Of a stretch of 64,000 nt of DNA, positions 55,039 to 63,098 are shown piece by piece; the stretch's first letter is position 1; every line of letters begins with the position of its first letter. Location of the stretch: assembly GCF_001591545.1 (NCBI RefSeq), contig NZ_BCVC01000002.1, forward strand, positions 1-64,000, in the 5' to 3' direction. Both the position numbers and the translations under genes were made by a program. This DNA is from Lederbergia lenta NBRC 16444. GTDB taxonomy: Bacteria > Bacillota > Bacilli > Bacillales > Bacillaceae_C. Below the pieces are notes generated by a model that saw only the letters and a list, made by a program, of their open reading frames with translations, was not told the DNA's origin and ran no database searches.

Positions 55039-56199
55039 ATGAAATCAATTAATTCTTTAATGAAAAATAATATGAGACAGTACAGTATGATCATTGCTTT
55101 AGTCATTATCGTTATCTTTTTTCAAATAATCACTGGAGGTACATTATTAAAGCCACTTAATATAACTAATCTTATACTCCAAAATAGCTATATTTTAGTG
55201 CTTGCAGTAGGCATGGTGCTAGTCATTATCACAGGTCATATTGATTTATCGGTAGGCTCGATTGCAGCCTTTGTGGGAGCTATTTCGGCAATCATGATGA
55301 TTGATATGCAATTAAACCCAATTATCACTATTATTGCTTGCCTATTATTAGGTGCTGTGGTTGGTGCATGGCAAGGATTTTGGGTGGCATATGTAGGGAT
55401 ACCTGCATTTATCGTTACTTTGGCAGGGATGCTCTTGTTTCGAGGGTTGACCTTAGTTGTCATGCAAGGTCAATCGATTGCACCTTACCCAGAGGCGTTT
55501 CAGAAAATTAGTACAGGATTTTTACCAGATCCATTTAAAGGGGACGGTATACATGTTTTATCCATTATCATTGGGGTAATTATTTCGCTAGTGTTGGTTG
55601 GTCTAGAATTTAGAAATAGAAAAAATCAAATAAAATATCAGTTTAACAGCTTACCAATAGGATTATTTTATGCGAAAATTATCGGTATTTTAGCAGTAGT
55701 GAATATATTTACATTTGTCCTAGCCTCGTATAGGGGAATTCCAAATATTCTAGTGATCTTATTCATTCTCATTGCTTTTTACACGTTCGTAATGAAAAAA
55801 ACAATCGTTGGGCGACATATATATGCTGTAGGTGGAAACTTGAAAGCAGCATCGCTTTCAGGAGTGAAAACGAAGCGCGTTACTTTCGGAGTTTTTGTAA
55901 ACATGGGGGTATTAGCTGCATTATCAGGATTAATTTTTGCTGCCCGTTTAAATGCCGCAACGCCTAGAGCCGGGAATTTGTTTGAATTAGATGCGATTGC
56001 CGCTGTCTTTATTGGTGGTGCATCTGCATATGGTGGGGTGGGAACTGTAATCGGCGCAGTTGTTGGAGGTCTCGTTATGGGCGTAATGAATAACGGAATG
56101 TCCATTAAAGGGTTAGGAATCGATTGGCAGCAAGCGATTAAAGGGTTGGTTTTACTCGTTGCGGTAGCTTTTGATATTATTAATAAAAAGAAATCTTAA
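55039..56199 (+). CDS. mmsB: multiple-monosaccharide ABC importer permease
   Basis: 386 residues with about ten membrane helices, of the RbsC/MglC/GguB family. Conserved stretches are VLVIITGHIDLSVGS near residue 60, GGNLKAASLSGV near 270 and LDAIAAVFIGGASAYGGVGT near 315. It forms the channel, presumably as a dimer, for sugars delivered by ChvE. It starts six bases after the ATPase stop codon, so translation is coupled. The operon ends at the terminator that follows. Confidence 0.92.
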   Translation: MKSINSLMKNNMRQYSMIIALVIIVIFFQIITGGTLLKPLNITNLILQNSYILVLAVGMVLVIITGHIDLSVGSIAAFVGAISAIMMIDMQLNPIITIIACLLLGAVVGAWQGFWVAYVGIPAFIVTLAGMLLFRGLTLVVMQGQSIAPYPEAFQKISTGFLPDPFKGDGIHVLSIIIGVIISLVLVGLEFRNRKNQIKYQFNSLPIGLFYAKIIGILAVVNIFTFVLASYRGIPNILVILFILIAFYTFVMKKTIVGRHIYAVGGNLKAASLSGVKTKRVTFGVFVNMGVLAALSGLIFAARLNAATPRAGNLFELDAIAAVFIGGASAYGGVGTVIGAVVGGLVMGVMNNGMSIKGLGIDWQQAIKGLVLLVAVAFDIINKKKS

Positions 56200-56210
56200 G
56201 AGACTTAAGT

Positions 56211-56248
56211 AGCTATTTTGAGTGTCATTCCTTAAAATAGCTTTTTTA
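56211..56248 (+). terminator. Rho-independent terminator
   Basis: agctatttt pairs with aaaatagct, followed by tttttt, just after the permease gene. Confidence 0.85.
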
Positions 56249-56392
56249 GAGTAATATTATAATAGTGGAAATATACGCTGGACATATAACGATCAATTGA
56301 GATAAAATCACAGTACGCTTCCTATCTTTTAAGTGAAGAAGATTAGTAGGATTCGAAGCGTTAAGTAAATAAGGGAAGTTGGGGAGTATATA

Positions 56393-57478
56393 ATGTCTAG
56401 TAAAGTAAAGATTGGAATTATTGGAAGCGGTGGCATTGCGCAAGCTCATGCTAGAGCGTACAAGCAAATGCCTGATGTGGAGATCGTTGCAGTAGCAGAT
56501 GTAGTACCTGGTAAGGCAGAGGAATTTGTGCGAAATTTAGAGTTAACGGAGGCAAAAGCCTTTGATAACCATTTGCATTTATTGGAATTAGATTTAGATG
56601 GGGTAAGTGTTTGTACACCAAATGTTGCTCACCATAGAACGAGTATCGATTCATTGCGAGCTGGGAAACATGTGTTAGTGGAAAAACCACTTGCTGTAAC
56701 GCTTGAACAAAGCATTGAAATGGTTCAAGAAGGAAAGAAAGCTGATAGAATGTTAACGGTTGGATTTCAACCTAGATATGACCCAAATATGAAAGCGGTT
56801 AAGGAAATTGTGCAATCTGGACAATTGGGTGATGTTTATTATATACAAGCAGGCGGTGGTCGAAGAAGAGGGATGCCTGGGGGAACATTTATTAATAAAG
56901 AATTAGCTGGTGCAGGCGCAATGGCTGATATTGGTTGTTACTCACTGGACTTAGCCCTAAATGCAATCGGTTATCCAAAACCTTTAAGTGTATCTGCCTA
57001 TACATCCAACCATTTTGGCACAAATCCTACATACCACCCAGAAGCGGATAAGTTTGAAGTGGAGGATTTCGGTGTAGCAATGGTTCGTCTTGAAGGCGGA
57101 AAGGTACTTAATTTTAAAATCTCATGGGCGATGCACATGGATTCATTAGGACCAACACTCTTTTTAGGAACGGATGCTGGACTAAAGTTGACACCAGCTG
57201 GAAGTGGTCCATGGAGTGGAGTATGGGATGGAGGTATTGGTTCGATCACACTTTTCCATGATGTGCTTAACCACCATACTGAAAGCGTTATTCCTGTACA
57301 ACAACATAACTTTGATATTTTCTATGAAAAAGTGCGTGCTTTCGTTAAAGCAATCCAAACAGATAAGGTTGCTCCTATTCCAGGAGAGGAGATCCTCATC
57401 AATCAAGCGATTATTGATGGTATTTTGAGATCCTCAGAACTAGGAAGAGAAGTGGAGATTGTTATACCGGAAGTGTAA
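56393..57478 (+). CDS. Gfo/Idh/MocA-family sugar dehydrogenase
   Basis: 361 residues. N-terminal Rossmann fold with the dinucleotide motif GIIGSGGIAQAHA (8-20), the conserved EKP at 97-99 (Lys98 is the usual catalytic residue) and a C-terminal alpha/beta domain; DIGCYSLDL sits where the family usually has D-x-G-x-H-x-x-D, with Tyr in place of the usual His. Members oxidise or reduce sugars or inositols with NAD(P). Placed after the monosaccharide importer, it may handle one of the imported sugars, but it has its own promoter region and terminator. The exact substrate is unknown. Confidence 0.87.
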   Translation: MSSKVKIGIIGSGGIAQAHARAYKQMPDVEIVAVADVVPGKAEEFVRNLELTEAKAFDNHLHLLELDLDGVSVCTPNVAHHRTSIDSLRAGKHVLVEKPLAVTLEQSIEMVQEGKKADRMLTVGFQPRYDPNMKAVKEIVQSGQLGDVYYIQAGGGRRRGMPGGTFINKELAGAGAMADIGCYSLDLALNAIGYPKPLSVSAYTSNHFGTNPTYHPEADKFEVEDFGVAMVRLEGGKVLNFKISWAMHMDSLGPTLFLGTDAGLKLTPAGSGPWSGVWDGGIGSITLFHDVLNHHTESVIPVQQHNFDIFYEKVRAFVKAIQTDKVAPIPGEEILINQAIIDGILRSSELGREVEIVIPEV

Positions 57479-57486
57479 GAGCTAGA

Positions 57487-57520
57487 CTTAATCCCTGCAG
57501 AGTATCTGCAGGGATTAAGA
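57487..57520 (+). terminator. perfect 14-base-pair hairpin
   Basis: cttaatccctgcag and ctgcagggattaag pair without mismatch around a 5-base loop. The following sequence (atattta) is only weakly T-rich, so termination may be partial. Confidence 0.6.
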
Positions 57521-57559
57521 TATTTAATGAGAATTCACTTAGGAGGTGACTACTAGGAG

Positions 57560-58069
57560 ATGCAAACAATTTATATCATATCTGGACCATGTGGAGTCGG
57601 CAAGTCTACCGCTGCTAAAGAGCTTGCAAAACAGGTTCCGAAAAGTGCGCTTATTCATGGGGATGATCTTTTACACTTATTTGATGATCGCTCTTCACCC
57701 CCTTGGGATGAAAAGTTAGCAATCATGTGGAAAAATATACTTGCTGTGACAAACAATCTCATTCAACATGATTTCAACGTCATTATCGACATTGTTGTGG
57801 AGGATGAATTAGAGTGGTTTTGTAGGCATTTTCAGTATATGAACGTGAGTTTTAAATATATCGTTTTGCGAGCGGATGAAGAATTATTAGTAGAGAGGAT
57901 TAACAAACGCGGTGATGTATATATGATTGAGCGTTCTTTATTTTTGCTAAATCAACTTGAGAATGAGACATCGTTTAATCAGCCTTACCTTTATGATACT
58001 ACAGGTAAAGAACCGGCAGACATTGCGAAAGATATAATTGAGCTTCCAAAGTTTAGCTTGCCAAAGTAA
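57560..58069 (+). CDS. P-loop kinase-like protein
   Basis: 169 residues. A Walker A motif (GPCGVGKST, 9-17) starts an AAA/adenylate-kinase-like fold; HGDDLLHL (about 34-41) and a basic lid-like stretch (ERINKRGD) are in the places expected for a small-molecule kinase of the shikimate/gluconate-kinase type. Substrate unknown: a sugar, nucleotide or antibiotic are all possible. The ATG is preceded by TAGGAG, and AGGAGGTGA lies a little further upstream. It stands alone, with a terminator right after it. Confidence 0.78.
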   Translation: MQTIYIISGPCGVGKSTAAKELAKQVPKSALIHGDDLLHLFDDRSSPPWDEKLAIMWKNILAVTNNLIQHDFNVIIDIVVEDELEWFCRHFQYMNVSFKYIVLRADEELLVERINKRGDVYMIERSLFLLNQLENETSFNQPYLYDTTGKEPADIAKDIIELPKFSLPK

Positions 58070-58128
58070 TTCGTGTGGAAAAAAGAGCTTCAATTACGTT
58101 TAAATTCATGGAAAAGCTGGCCATGATC

Positions 58129-58166
58129 GAGCATGGACGCTTTGATTACGCCCATGCTATTTTTCA
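58129..58166 (+). terminator. Rho-independent terminator
   Basis: agcatgg-cg pairs with cg-ccatgct, followed by attttt. It ends the kinase-like gene against the convergent osmC-type gene. Confidence 0.75.
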
Positions 58167-58169
58167 ATT

Positions 58170-58631
58170 TTAAGCCTTGATCCAATTAGAGGTAACTGGT
58201 ACACCAGCATCTAATAACAAATTCATAACAGGACATCTTTTTTCAACGGCAGTTTTTAATTCCTGTAATCTTGCTTCACTTTCATTCGTCTTCACAATAA
58301 CATCAAAATTAACAGATTGAAAATGCGGAGATACCCCTTCCACGCCCATTAATCCTTGTAAATCAATTTCACCGGCATTTTTAAATTCAGCAGCTTCATA
58401 AGTGAATTTTTGTTCCTTAGCGATAATTGCAATCATGATCGAAGTGCAGCTAGATAATCCGGCTAAAACAAATTCAACTGGATTTGCTCCTTCATCTGTA
58501 CCACCAAGGCTTTTCGGCTCATCGACGATAAAAGGTTCGAAATTTCGAATAGCTATGGATGTTTTTAGACCCCCTTTCCAAACACCGCTTGTTTCTACAT
58601 TTAATAATTGACCGATTGACATTTCACTCAT
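58170..58631 (-). CDS. OsmC-family peroxiredoxin-like protein
   Basis: 153 residues, full length for the family. The two redox Cys residues are Cys62 in LSSCTSI and Cys133 in KRCPVMN. OsmC/Ohr proteins reduce organic or fatty-acid hydroperoxides in the cytoplasm. The sequence is closer to general OsmC than to Ohr. The minus-strand ATG at 58631 has AAAGGGATG about seven bases upstream. It is a single gene, not connected with the sugar genes on either side. Confidence 0.87.
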   Translation of the reverse strand: MSEMSIGQLLNVETSGVWKGGLKTSIAIRNFEPFIVDEPKSLGGTDEGANPVEFVLAGLSSCTSIMIAIIAKEQKFTYEAAEFKNAGEIDLQGLMGVEGVSPHFQSVNFDVIVKTNESEARLQELKTAVEKRCPVMNLLLDAGVPVTSNWIKA

Positions 58632-58957
58632 CCCTTTTCAATTCATAGTAATATGGTTTGTTTTATTAACTATAAATTACTATCAATTAATATGCAATAT
58701 TAAAAATATTCACCAAAGGTTTCTATTGTTTTTAAACATATAAAAATCGAGATTAATCGTAGAATTTATTTATCGGTAAATAGGACTTATTAACACTCGA
58801 CAAAATATATGATAATGCATGGAAAAAGTCTTGAGATGAATAGAAATGGATGTGTATTAGTGCGGAATTTGTCGGTGGATCTAGGCGGTTTAACAGGTGT
58901 TGACCATCGTATCATCTGTTATAATATGAGTATTAGATTGGAAAAGAGGGATATATT
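58632..58957. other. divergent intergenic region
   Basis: Holds the promoters of the OsmC gene (leftward) and pgcA (rightward). A tatgataat box lies at about 58808-58816 without a clear -35. A 60-residue open frame here has no ribosome site and is not taken as a gene. Confidence 0.45.
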
Positions 58958-60694
58958 TTGTCTTGGAAAACAAAAGTGGATCAGTGGATAGCTTATACAT
59001 CTTTAGATAAATCTCTGAAAGAAAAGTTAGTATCTATTCAAGGGAATGACAAGCTTTTAGAAGAGAGTTTTTATAAGGAACTTGAATTTGGTACTGGTGG
59101 TATGCGTGGAGAAATAGGGCCAGGTACTAATAGAATGAACATTTATACAGTAAGAAAAGCAGCGGAAGGGTTGGCGCGTTATATCGTGCAACAAGGAAAA
59201 GAAGCGATGGCGCGTGGGGTAGTTATTGCTTATGATTCACGTCATATGTCTCCTGAATTTTCGCTTGAAGTAGCTAAAACAGTAGGCAAACATGGCATTC
59301 AAGCTTATTTGTTTGAATCTTTACGTCCAACGCCTGTACTGTCTTTCGCAGTACGCTATTTACATGCATTTACAGGTGTGATGATTACGGCAAGTCATAA
59401 TCCTCCTGAATATAATGGTGTGAAAATGTATGGGGAAGATGGTGGACAATTACCACCAGCAGCGGCAGATGTCATTATTGACTTTGTTCAAACCGCTGGC
59501 AGTGAGTTAGAAATAGCGTTTAGTACGAAGGAAGAACTTTTAGAAAATGGGTTACTTACATATATTGGTGAAAAGGTAGATCGTGCATACATAGAAGCGA
59601 TGAAATCTATTCATTTAAATCATGAAGCTGTTAAACAGGCGGGGAAAGATTTAAAGATCGTTTTTACACCACTTCATGGAACCGCTAATCATTCCGTCCG
59701 TGATGGCCTTCAAGCATTTGGTTTTGAGAATGTAACTGTCGTAAAAGAACAGGAACTACCTGATCCGGAATTCTCCACTGTTGAGTCACCGAATCCTGAA
59801 GAACATGCAGCGTTTGAACTTGCAATACGCTATGGTAAGGAAATAGATGCAGACGTACTTTTAGGAACAGACCCCGATGCAGACCGTCTTGGTGTAGCAG
59901 TGAAAAACGATGAAGGGGAATATGTCGTTCTTACAGGGAACCAAGTAGGCGCATTGATGATGCATTATATTCTTGATCAGAAGCAGAAAAACGGAACGCT
60001 TCCTGGAAATGGAGCTGTTCTTAAAACAATCGTAACATCTGAAATGGGTCGTGCGATTGCGGAAAGTTTTAATATAACCGCATTAGACACACTGACAGGT
60101 TTTAAGTTTATCGGTGAAAAGATTCTTGAATTCGAACAAACAGGAGAGCATACATTTTTATTTGGTTATGAAGAAAGTTATGGTTATTTGATTGGTGATT
60201 TTGTGCGTGATAAAGATGCAGTTCAAGCAGCCGTATTCGTTGCGGAAATAGCTGCATTTTATAAAACGCAAGGAAAATCATTGTATGATGGATTATTGGA
60301 ATTATATGAAAAATATGGTTACTTTAAAGAATCATTAAGATCATTGACTTTGAAGGGAAAAGACGGTGCGGAGCAAATAGCTGGGATTTTGGAAACCTTC
60401 CGAGCAGAGCCTCCTTTGCATATTAATGATCAAGCTGTTGTCTTTATTGAAGATTATGCTGCAAGCGAACAATTCGATGTACAGAATGATACTAAGTCAT
60501 TAATCGATTTGCCAAAATCAAACGTGCTGAAATTCAAATTGGCTGACGGCTCATGGTTTTGCGTCCGTCCATCTGGAACAGAACCGAAAGCGAAATTTTA
60601 TTTTGCTGTAAAAGGCGATTCACTTGTTGACAGCAAAGCGAAAATTGATGGACTAGAAAACACTGTAATGGAAATAGTAGAAAAGTTAGTATAA
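58958..60694 (+). CDS. pgcA: phosphoglucomutase (alpha-D-phosphohexomutase)
   Basis: 578 residues, close to the 581 of B. subtilis PgcA. All four domains are marked: the catalytic Ser146 in TASHNP, the metal loop [10 protein letters not shown] (about 307-316), the sugar-binding loop GYEESYGYL (about 405) and the phosphate loop [10 protein letters not shown] (about 541). It interconverts glucose 1-phosphate and glucose 6-phosphate, feeding UDP-glucose and teichoic-acid synthesis or taking up phosphorylated sugars into glycolysis. The TTG start follows AAGAGGGATATATT. Single gene. Confidence 0.93.
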   Translation: MSWKTKVDQWIAYTSLDKSLKEKLVSIQGNDKLLEESFYKELEFGTGGMRGEIGPGTNRMNIYTVRKAAEGLARYIVQQGKEAMARGVVIAYDSRHMSPEFSLEVAKTVGKHGIQAYLFESLRPTPVLSFAVRYLHAFTGVMITASHNPPEYNGVKMYGEDGGQLPPAAADVIIDFVQTAGSELEIAFSTKEELLENGLLTYIGEKVDRAYIEAMKSIHLNHEAVKQAGKDLKIVFTPLHGTANHSVRDGLQAFGFENVTVVKEQELPDPEFSTVESPNPEEHAAFELAIRYGKEIDADVLLGTDPDADRLGVAVKNDEGEYVVLTGNQVGALMMHYILDQKQKNGTLPGNGAVLKTIVTSEMGRAIAESFNITALDTLTGFKFIGEKILEFEQTGEHTFLFGYEESYGYLIGDFVRDKDAVQAAVFVAEIAAFYKTQGKSLYDGLLELYEKYGYFKESLRSLTLKGKDGAEQIAGILETFRAEPPLHINDQAVVFIEDYAASEQFDVQNDTKSLIDLPKSNVLKFKLADGSWFCVRPSGTEPKAKFYFAVKGDSLVDSKAKIDGLENTVMEIVEKLV

Positions 60695-60742
60695 AAGGGG
60701 TCTGCCCCCCAACGCTTTAAGTGTGAAGTTAAAGTAGCGAAA
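60695..60742 (+). repeat. GC-rich small palindromic repeat, copy 2
   Basis: aaaaggggtctgcccccc followed by aacgctttaa and gttaaagtag. It resembles the block at 40360-40395 in composition, order and position (immediately after a stop codon). Confidence 0.45.
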
Positions 60743-60749
60743 ATTACTA

Positions 60750-60796
60750 AAAAGTTGACTGATTGGTATTCATATCAGTCGGCTTTTTTTATTTTG
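60750..60796 (+). terminator. Rho-independent terminator
   Basis: ttgactgat pairs with atcagtcgg, followed by cttttttt. Ends the pgcA transcript. Confidence 0.75.
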
Positions 60797-60849
60797 CTAG
60801 ATCCATTTAAATAGTTTTCTATTCAGATTTCATATAAAAAGAGAATAGA

Positions 60850-60877
60850 TTAACTTTTTGGCTTTTTCGTGTATGAT
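60850..60877 (+). promoter_or_regulatory. probable sigma-A promoter of the epimerase gene
   Basis: TTAACT (60850-60855), a 16-base spacer and TATGAT (60872-60877), about 20 bases before the start codon. Confidence 0.45.
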
Positions 60878-60897
60878 ATATGAAGGAGAGGTGGGTT

Positions 60898-61953
60898 ATG
60901 ATGTACATAAAAAAAGATATATTTGGACATGTAGAAAGCACGCCAGTTTATTCATTTACACTAGTGAATGATCAAGGTGTGGAAATTCACTGTATTAATT
61001 ATGGATGCGTTATCACTAAAATAGTAACTCCAGATCAGCAAGGAAAATATGAAAATATTGTTCTCGGATTTGATAATCTAGATCAGTATATGACTGATTC
61101 ACCATTTTTCGGTTGTGTAGTTGGCCGTGTAGCGGGCAGGATTAGTGGAGCTGAATTTGAATTGAACGGTCATACCTATCATTTAGCAAAAAATGAAAAT
61201 GGTAATCATATTCATGGTGGATTACATGGTTTTGATAAGGTAATTTGGGAAGCATCAGTTACGGAAAAGGAAGACCTGATACAGGTTCAGTTTACCTATT
61301 CAAGTCCAAATGGAGAAGAAGGGTATCCAGGAAACTTAGACATGAAGGTTACTTATACGCTGAATAATGAAAATGAATTCTCCATACAGTATGACGGAAT
61401 CTCAGATGAAACGACATTGTTGAATATGACGAATCACTCTTATTTTAATTTAAGTGGTGATTTAAAGCGAGATGTACTAAATCACTCGCTGACATTAAAA
61501 AGCGACCAATATCTTGAGCTTAATAATGAATTACTACCAACTGGGAAGTTGGTTAATGTTGAAGGAACCGTTTTTGACTTTCGCGAGGGGCGGCAAATTA
61601 AAACGGGGGTACAATCAGAAGACCCTCAAAATCAACTAGCTGGTGGAGGCTATGACCATCCATTTGTATTAAAAGAAAATAATAATCAAGAAATTATTCT
61701 TGAAGACCCAGAAAGTGGACGAACAATGACTGTGGAGACAGATGAAGTGGGTGTTGTCGTTTACACGAGCAATCAGCTTAGTGATGAGGGCGAAGTGTAT
61801 GGCGTTTCCTCACGTAAACATCTAGGTATTTGCCTTGAAACACAAGGTCTCCCTGATGCGATTAACAACCCACAGTTTCCATCTTGGGTGTTAGAAAAGG
61901 ATAAACCCTTTACCTCTGTTACAAAGTATCAGTTTGGTGTCGTGAAATCATAA
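60898..61953 (+). CDS. galM: aldose 1-epimerase (mutarotase)
   Basis: 351 residues of the GalM beta-sandwich family. Catalytic residues are readable: His106 in NHIHGG, His180 in NHSYFNLSG and the Glu in ETQGLPDA (about 318). It interconverts alpha and beta anomers of free aldoses such as galactose, glucose or xylose, so imported sugar is in the right form for the next enzyme. The ATG at 60898 (or 60901) follows GGAGAGGTGG; an ATG at 60880 would overlap the ribosome site. It is a single gene between two terminators, and probably serves sugars from the ChvE-type importer (inference). Confidence 0.92.
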   Translation: MMYIKKDIFGHVESTPVYSFTLVNDQGVEIHCINYGCVITKIVTPDQQGKYENIVLGFDNLDQYMTDSPFFGCVVGRVAGRISGAEFELNGHTYHLAKNENGNHIHGGLHGFDKVIWEASVTEKEDLIQVQFTYSSPNGEEGYPGNLDMKVTYTLNNENEFSIQYDGISDETTLLNMTNHSYFNLSGDLKRDVLNHSLTLKSDQYLELNNELLPTGKLVNVEGTVFDFREGRQIKTGVQSEDPQNQLAGGGYDHPFVLKENNNQEIILEDPESGRTMTVETDEVGVVVYTSNQLSDEGEVYGVSSRKHLGICLETQGLPDAINNPQFPSWVLEKDKPFTSVTKYQFGVVKS

Positions 61954-61976
61954 ATAGCGTTGCATTAATTTAAATG

Positions 61977-62018
61977 AAATGCTCAAAGTGTTCAATTGAT
62001 CACTTTGAGCATTTTATA
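61977..62018 (+). terminator. Rho-independent terminator
   Basis: aaatgctcaaagtg pairs with cactttgagcatttt around a 10-base loop. Confidence 0.85.
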
Positions 62019-62120
62019 TATGTGGTAACGCGTCCAAAACATATGGAAAGGATTATACGAATAACTTAATACCTGTTTTTCATTTAATTTTCCGGATAAT
62101 ATGTTCTTCAAAAATAAATC

Positions 62121-63032
62121 TTACCCTTTAACGGATCCAATCATGACACCTTTTTCAAAGTATTTTTGCATAAATGGATAGAGAACTAAGATTGGCAAGG
62201 ACGAAACAATAATCACGCCATATTTAATTTGATCAGCATATCTTTGTGCATAGCCACCACCAGTACCTCCGCTACCAGCTCCTTCTTGGAAGACTTGATT
62301 TGATAATAGAATATCCCTCAAAACTATTTGTAGTGGTTGTATACTATAATCCCTAATATAAATCAAACCAGTAAAGAAATCATTCCAGTGCCAAACTAAA
62401 TAATAAAGACCAATCACAGAAATTACAGCTTTTGATAGAGGTAATACAATAGCAGTAAAGAACTTAAAGTGAGAGCATCCATCCATCGTAGCTGCTTCAT
62501 ACAATTCTTTGGGAATGGTATTTTCAAAAAATGTACGTGTAATAATCAGATTAAAGACATTTACAGTGACAGGGTTGAATATAAATACCCACATTGTATC
62601 AATAAGGTTTAAATCTTTCATTAATAAATATGTCGGTATTAACCCTCCATTAAAGAACATAGTAAAAATAAAGAAGAACATCAATAAGCGTCTAGCGCGG
62701 AATTCTTCTCTAGATAATACATATGCCGCTGGTAAAGTGAAGAGCAAACTAATCAAAGTACCACCGATTGCATAGATTAATGTATTCCTATAACCGATCC
62801 AAATTCTCGAGTCTTGAAATATTTCCTGATAGCCAAATAAACTAAATCCTTTTGGAAAAAATAACACTTTTCCTGTTGAGACAAGAGTAGAATCACTGAC
62901 AGATGCTATGATGATAAAATACAATGGATATGCCACGATAAAAAATACTACAATGCAAATTGCATATACAATAAAATCAAACATTAAATCGGACTTTTTT
63001 CTAGCTTTTAATCTTTGTAAAACAGCAGCCAT
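62121..63032 (-). CDS. LplC-type sugar ABC permease
   Basis: 303 residues, six predicted helices. The EAA loop is LYEAATMDGCSHFKFFTAIVLP and the C-terminus GVMIGSVKG is typical of the LplC group. It is the third LplC-type protein in this window, but diverged: it has a Gly-rich insert (GAGSGGTGGGY, near 260) missing from the other two. Minus-strand ATG at 63032 after AAAGGAG; an ATG at 63056 in frame lies upstream of that site. It partners the next permease, 66 bases away in the same direction. The binding protein is expected downstream or outside the window. Confidence 0.88.
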   Translation of the reverse strand: MAAVLQRLKARKKSDLMFDFIVYAICIVVFFIVAYPLYFIIIASVSDSTLVSTGKVLFFPKGFSLFGYQEIFQDSRIWIGYRNTLIYAIGGTLISLLFTLPAAYVLSREEFRARRLLMFFFIFTMFFNGGLIPTYLLMKDLNLIDTMWVFIFNPVTVNVFNLIITRTFFENTIPKELYEAATMDGCSHFKFFTAIVLPLSKAVISVIGLYYLVWHWNDFFTGLIYIRDYSIQPLQIVLRDILLSNQVFQEGAGSGGTGGGYAQRYADQIKYGVIIVSSLPILVLYPFMQKYFEKGVMIGSVKG

Positions 63033-63098
63033 TTTCTTTCTCCTTTCACTTTTCATACATTATATTTACGGAGGATTTATAGTCAGAGTCTAAGGCTA

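Noticed and set aside
58809-58991. 60-residue open frame before pgcA
   Set aside because: No ribosome site, overlaps the pgcA start, and lies in the expected promoter region.
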